DNA of 8,291 bases from Holosporales bacterium (GTDB taxonomy: Bacteria > Pseudomonadota > Alphaproteobacteria > RUG11792): NCBI GenBank assembly GCA_031267545.1, contig JAIRYU010000007.1, positions 1-8,291 of the forward strand, written 5' to 3'. A program made the translations under genes and the position numbers. A model generated the notes under the pieces. It ran no database searches. It saw nothing but the letters and a program-made list of their open reading frames with translations, and was not told where the DNA came from. Shown in pieces: positions 6,536-8,291 of this stretch (its first letter is position 1; every line of letters starts with the position of its first letter).

Positions 6536-8026
6536 ATGATTTCAAAGAATCTGTTGCTGTTGTTTTTAGGACAACTGGTCGTTGTGACCGCTCCAATGGC
6601 CAAGATTGATAGCCAGAAATCCGCGGCAGGCCCCAAGAAAGACGTTGCGAGTAAGGACGACGCGGCTTCTGACAAGAAGAGCAAGAACGGCAGTAAGCCC
6701 AACGGCGGTCAAAATACTCTCAAGACGATTCTGGAGAGTGCGCTCAGATATAACAAAGACATAAAGGTCCAAGACAACGAGGTAAAAGCAAGGCATGAAG
6801 ATATAGCCTCTGCCAAGGCGGCATTTCTTCCACATCTTACCGCTGAAGTCGGTCACAGCTCCTCGGATAAAAAAACTCATTCAACTAACAAGAACAATGA
6901 CGACACGCCTGACCACCGAGTTAAAGACAAGGTAAACACGGCAAAAGTACAGGCTACGTATAATCTGTACAGGGGCGGCGCCGATAAGGCCGCGTATGAT
7001 GAGGCGCATTGTCAAGCAAGGGCTGCGTGGGCAGCGCGTACGGCGAAGATGCAGCAAATATTAAGAGACGTATCGGTAGCGTATTTCACAATCATAGCTA
7101 AACAAAAAGAAGTGTCGCATCTAAAGTCTTTGCTAAAGGCCAGGCGGGAAAGTTCCGATGTTGCAAGAAGGATGCTGCAGGCCGGAACAGCAAAGGAACT
7201 TGATGTGTTGCAGGCAGACGCCGCCGCATCCGAAACGGAGGCGAAAGTTGCAAAAGCTGAATCGGAGTACACGGCTTATTGCGCTCAGTTCAAGGCTATG
7301 ACTGGAATGCCGATGCCGGTAAATCCGACAATTCCAGCCAAAATGTTCGATGACGGCATGTCGGAAGATCATGCTATTACGATCGCAGTGGGGAATAATC
7401 CGGAAATTAGGGCAAAAATCGAAGAATGTTCAGCGGCCAGGTTTATGGTTAAGAAACCTAACACAGAGTTCTGTCCGTCGGCTGACGTTACTGCGAGCGT
7501 AGAGAAATCACGCAGGTCATCCGTGAACAAAAACGATCCGCATCAAGCCAATTACCCCGCTACGACGTCTTGTAGCATGGGAATTACTGTCACTGTTCCA
7601 ATATATGACGGCGGAGGCGGAAGGGCTAACGTGAGGAAAGCTCAGGCCATCCTTGCGAGGGCCAATGAGGAAAGAGATAGAGCGGTTGACAACATTAAGG
7701 CGGAAGTTCATGCAACGTGGGCGGCAATCGGCGCGGCAAAGGGAAACATAGCTTCAGCTACTAAAGCTGTCGAGTTAAGAGAAAGGGTCCTCCATGATAC
7801 CATGGAGGAGTACAGGGCTGGCGTGAAAATTATGAAGGATGTTTTGGAGGCGCAGAGTCAGTTATTTGAATCGCAATCGCTTCTAATTCAGGCTGAGGAG
7901 CAGTATTTTGCAAATCAATGCAGAGCTCTTGCGCTGCTTGGTCGTATGGATCCGCAGTACCTAAAGATACAGGACAGCGGTTTCGATTATATGGACCATT
8001 ACAAGAAAACGCGCGCGAAGATTTAA
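6536..8026 (+). CDS. TolC-family outer-membrane efflux protein
   Basis: TolC proteins form trimeric outer-membrane barrels with a periplasmic alpha-helical tunnel, the exit duct of type I secretion and multidrug efflux. From ATG 6536 the 496-residue product opens with a signal peptide (MISKN, then hydrophobic LLLLFLGQLVVV, probable cleavage after VTA or PMA). A Lys/Ser/Asp-rich low-complexity segment follows (about 23-60). The first OEP repeat (about 61-260) holds TLKTILESALRYN, the strand-like LYRGG and QADAAASETEAKVAKA. The second repeat (about 279-470) holds AITIAVGNNPEIRAK, VPIYDGGGGRANV and the family ending YRAGVKIMKDVLEAQSQL through ALLGRM. ATG 6488 would add 16 residues (TTG 6485 is also in frame) and place charged residues ahead of a second hydrophobic run; neither start has a clear Shine-Dalgarno. 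Family call is strong, export partner unknown. PopZ follows after 16 bases. Confidence 0.9.
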   Translation: MISKNLLLLFLGQLVVVTAPMAKIDSQKSAAGPKKDVASKDDAASDKKSKNGSKPNGGQNTLKTILESALRYNKDIKVQDNEVKARHEDIASAKAAFLPHLTAEVGHSSSDKKTHSTNKNNDDTPDHRVKDKVNTAKVQATYNLYRGGADKAAYDEAHCQARAAWAARTAKMQQILRDVSVAYFTIIAKQKEVSHLKSLLKARRESSDVARRMLQAGTAKELDVLQADAAASETEAKVAKAESEYTAYCAQFKAMTGMPMPVNPTIPAKMFDDGMSEDHAITIAVGNNPEIRAKIEECSAARFMVKKPNTEFCPSADVTASVEKSRRSSVNKNDPHQANYPATTSCSMGITVTVPIYDGGGGRANVRKAQAILARANEERDRAVDNIKAEVHATWAAIGAAKGNIASATKAVELRERVLHDTMEEYRAGVKIMKDVLEAQSQLFESQSLLIQAEEQYFANQCRALALLGRMDPQYLKIQDSGFDYMDHYKKTRAKI

Positions 8027-8027
8027 T

Positions 8028-8034
8028 GAGGTGA
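8028..8034 (+). promoter_or_regulatory. Strong Shine-Dalgarno of the popZ-like gene
   Basis: GAGGTGA begins just after the tolC-like stop (TAA 8024-8026) and ends eight bases before ATG 8043. It is the best ribosome-binding site in the window. The overlapping ATG at 8026 reads only ATG AGG before a TGA stop, so it is not a start. Confidence 0.7.
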
Positions 8035-8042
8035 AGTAAATT

Positions 8043-8291
8043 ATGAGTCCGCCTGACCCAAGAGAAGAAATGTCGATGGAAGACATACTTTCATCGATCA
8101 GAAAATACATTGCGGAGGAAGATCGTAGCGTCGACGATATTCGTAAAGAGACGACGCCCGTGCCATGTGAAAGAGCTCCCGTCGTTACACTTGGGCAACA
8201 GGACGTTGCGTCAAATGTCGGCAATGACAGTAGTGAAAAAATTGTGGATGACGGAACGTGCGCCGGTGGATCCTGCTATGAGGAAGTTAGT
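8043..8291 (+). CDS. popZ: PopZ/DUF2497-family cell-pole organising protein (5' part only)
   Basis: Only the first 83 codons are inside the window and the frame is still open at the edge. The N-terminus contains SMEDILSSIRKYIAEED (residues 11-27), the hallmark alphaproteobacterial PopZ/DUF2497 motif that forms the partner-binding helix. Beyond it the sequence turns acidic and low in hydrophobic residues, in keeping with the disordered linker of PopZ; the oligomerising C-terminal helices would lie outside the window. In Caulobacter PopZ self-assembles at the poles and anchors ParB-parS and cell-cycle proteins. The placement after a TolC gene also agrees with what I recall of alphaproteobacterial gene order, with valS commonly next. 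The linker has three cysteines (about residues 44, 73 and 77), unusual for such a region. Assignment rests on the short motif plus context. Confidence 0.82.
   Translation, partial: MSPPDPREEMSMEDILSSIRKYIAEEDRSVDDIRKETTPVPCERAPVVTLGQQDVASNVGNDSSEKIVDDGTCAGGSCYEEVS

Noticed and set aside
1..8291. A previously undescribed system, mobile element, CRISPR, RNA gene or phage remnant
   Set aside because: All long frames are assignable to known housekeeping or envelope families; no terminal inverted repeats, direct-repeat arrays, tRNA-like folds or clusters of unknown genes were seen.

Overview
The window reads as ordinary chromosome of an alphaproteobacterium. The strongest lineage signal is the partial last gene, a PopZ/DUF2497 homologue directly downstream of a TolC-family gene. 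From background knowledge, that order is shared with Caulobacter-type genomes, where valS usually follows. Base composition looks close to balanced, and ATA, AGA and AGG codons are common in every gene. Several proteins are divergent from textbook homologues (PGK, SulP, TolC). This would fit a fast-evolving, perhaps host-associated lineage such as Holosporales. That placement is inference only; LPS synthesis (kdsA) and glycolysis (pgk) argue against Anaplasma- or Rickettsia-like groups that lack one or the other.

Layout. Positions 1-1594, minus strand: most of a SulP-family anion transporter whose C-terminal STAS domain runs off the left edge. Positions 1595-1938: an AT-rich divergent intergenic region with a perfect TATAAT box, a weak hairpin and two overlapping hydrophobic reading frames ahead of kdsA. 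Positions 1939-8291, plus strand: a tightly packed run of kdsA (Kdo-8-phosphate synthase), an aminopeptidase P homologue, pgk (phosphoglycerate kinase), map (methionine aminopeptidase), a TolC-like outer-membrane efflux protein, and the first 83 codons of a popZ-like gene that runs off the right edge.

The plus-strand genes look like one transcription unit. kdsA and the aminopeptidase overlap by ATGA, the pgk Shine-Dalgarno lies at the end of the aminopeptidase gene, map starts inside the end of pgk, and popZ follows tolC after 16 bases with a strong ribosome-binding site. The functions are mixed: envelope LPS, peptide turnover, glycolysis, protein N-terminal maturation, outer-membrane export and cell-pole organisation. 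This looks like a housekeeping cluster rather than a dedicated pathway.

I found no mobile element, CRISPR array, tRNA, rRNA, toxin-antitoxin or defence-like module, and nothing that convincingly represents an undescribed system. The points worth a second look are local: altered signature motifs in SulP and PGK, uncertain starts of sulP and kdsA, and a charged low-complexity stretch at the mature N-terminus of the TolC homologue.
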